Positions 63,628-64,000 of a stretch of 64,000 bases of DNA are shown piece by piece. This stretch comes from JAPHTQ01 sp050295975 (GTDB taxonomy: Bacteria; Pseudomonadota; Gammaproteobacteria; Thiohalomonadales; Thiohalomonadaceae). Both the position numbers and the translations under genes were made by a program. The stretch is from contig JBNKQR010000008.1 in the NCBI GenBank assembly GCA_050295975.1, positions 7,173-71,172 of the forward strand, given 5' to 3'. A model generated the notes under the pieces. It searched no databases. It was not told where the DNA came from and was given only the letters and a program-made list of their open reading frames with translations. Within the stretch, counting starts at the first letter, position 1. Every line of letters begins with the position of its first letter.

Positions 63628-64000
63628 TCAGTATTCTGCCTTATCGTCCAGCGACTGCCATAAACTGAATACCTCTAATGCTTCATCGCGTAGCGCCTGT
63701 TGCATCGGCATTTGTCGTTCTTTCTTATCCTGGATGCATTCTTCTCGGACCAGCACATCATCAAAACCAATTTTCGCAGCGTCCGACGCATCGGCAGCAT
63801 AAACCACTTTATCCAGATGTGCCCAATAACAGGCCGCCATGCACATGGGGCATGGTTCGCAGTTCACGTAAAGTGTGCATCCTTCAAGGGAAAATGTTGC
63901 GAGATGTTGACAGGCATCGCGGATCGCCTGTACTTCGGCGTGGGCCGTGGGGTCGTTATCCAGGGTAACTCGATTGTGGCCACGACCTACGATCTCGCCA
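63628..64000 (-). CDS. guaD: Guanine deaminase (nucleoside/deoxycytidylate deaminase family), partial at window end
   Basis: The visible 123 codons, open through the window edge, form the C-terminal part of a zinc-dependent deaminase. The zinc ligands and proton shuttle are in TAHAEVQAI and CEPCPMC. Beyond them, YWAHLDKVVYAA, DAAKIGFDD and ER-x-MPMQQ match the Bacillus GuaD type, which turns guanine into xanthine, including the distinctive C-terminal segment ending in EY. A methionine within the zinc motif (63867) is not the start, since conserved sequence continues upstream. TadA is less likely because of the GFDD and tail motifs. Confidence 0.88.
   Translation of the reverse strand, partial: GEIVGRGHNRVTLDNDPTAHAEVQAIRDACQHLATFSLEGCTLYVNCEPCPMCMAACYWAHLDKVVYAADASDAAKIGFDDVLVREECIQDKKERQMPMQQALRDEALEVFSLWQSLDDKAEY

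Overview
The window is a contiguous stretch of a sulfur-oxidising gammaproteobacterial chromosome. Gene order matches the gammaproteobacterial core: serS-crcB-rarA-lolA-ftsK, trxB, aat-bpt-infA-clpA-clpS-cspD-icd-rluE-nudJ-mnmA-hflD, and gyrA-serC-pheA-hisC-tyrA-aroA-cmk-rpsA-ihfB-lapAB-pyrF, followed by the mtnA / mtaD-ubiG-mupP block known from Pseudomonas. A type I sulfide:quinone oxidoreductase, four rhodanese-like domains in three proteins, siroheme synthase, APS kinase and the hopanoid genes hpnCDE point to a sulfur-oxidising lineage such as the Chromatiales. That placement is inference. I see no rRNA, tRNA, CRISPR array, prophage or insertion sequence.

Layout. 1-2550: a sigma-54 activator resembling FisR (truncated by the window edge) and sqr. 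2547-10860: mfd, then a sulfur-handling accessory stretch with a secreted small protein plus secreted rhodanese, an S24-like protein, a cytosolic rhodanese, cysG and a secreted tandem rhodanese. 10927-20855 (minus): serS, DUF190, crcB, a GGDEF-EAL protein, rarA-lolA-ftsK and ald. 20971-34682: trxB, an LtaS-like membrane enzyme, the N-degron block (DUF482, aat, bpt, infA, clpA, clpS), cspD, icd and the rluE-nudJ-mnmA-hflD operon. 34729-52119 (minus): comEA-like, pyrF, lapBA, ihfB, rpsA, cmk and the aromatic and serine biosynthesis run down from gyrA and mtnA. 52309-64000: a porin, mtaD-ubiG-mupP-rmuC, hpnC / cysC / hpnDE-yciK, a diguanylate cyclase and the end of guaD.

The most interesting signal is regulatory. 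The activator at 1-782 has three cysteines (56, 67, 74) with the same spacing as the sulfane-sulfur-sensing cysteines reported for FisR. The next gene, sqr, has a near-perfect -24/-12 sigma-54 promoter with a perfect TGACA/TGTCA palindrome about 170 bp upstream. Similar sigma-54-like promoters paired with TGACA/TGTCA palindromes lie before the secreted rhodanese operon (6034) and before the diguanylate cyclase (62554). This suggests a small sulfane-sulfur regulon that may reach c-di-GMP signalling. A second notable item is a structured intergenic element present twice (35868-35984 and 57473-57622). Its loop core is conserved while its closing 10-bp stem differs completely in sequence yet pairs perfectly in both copies.
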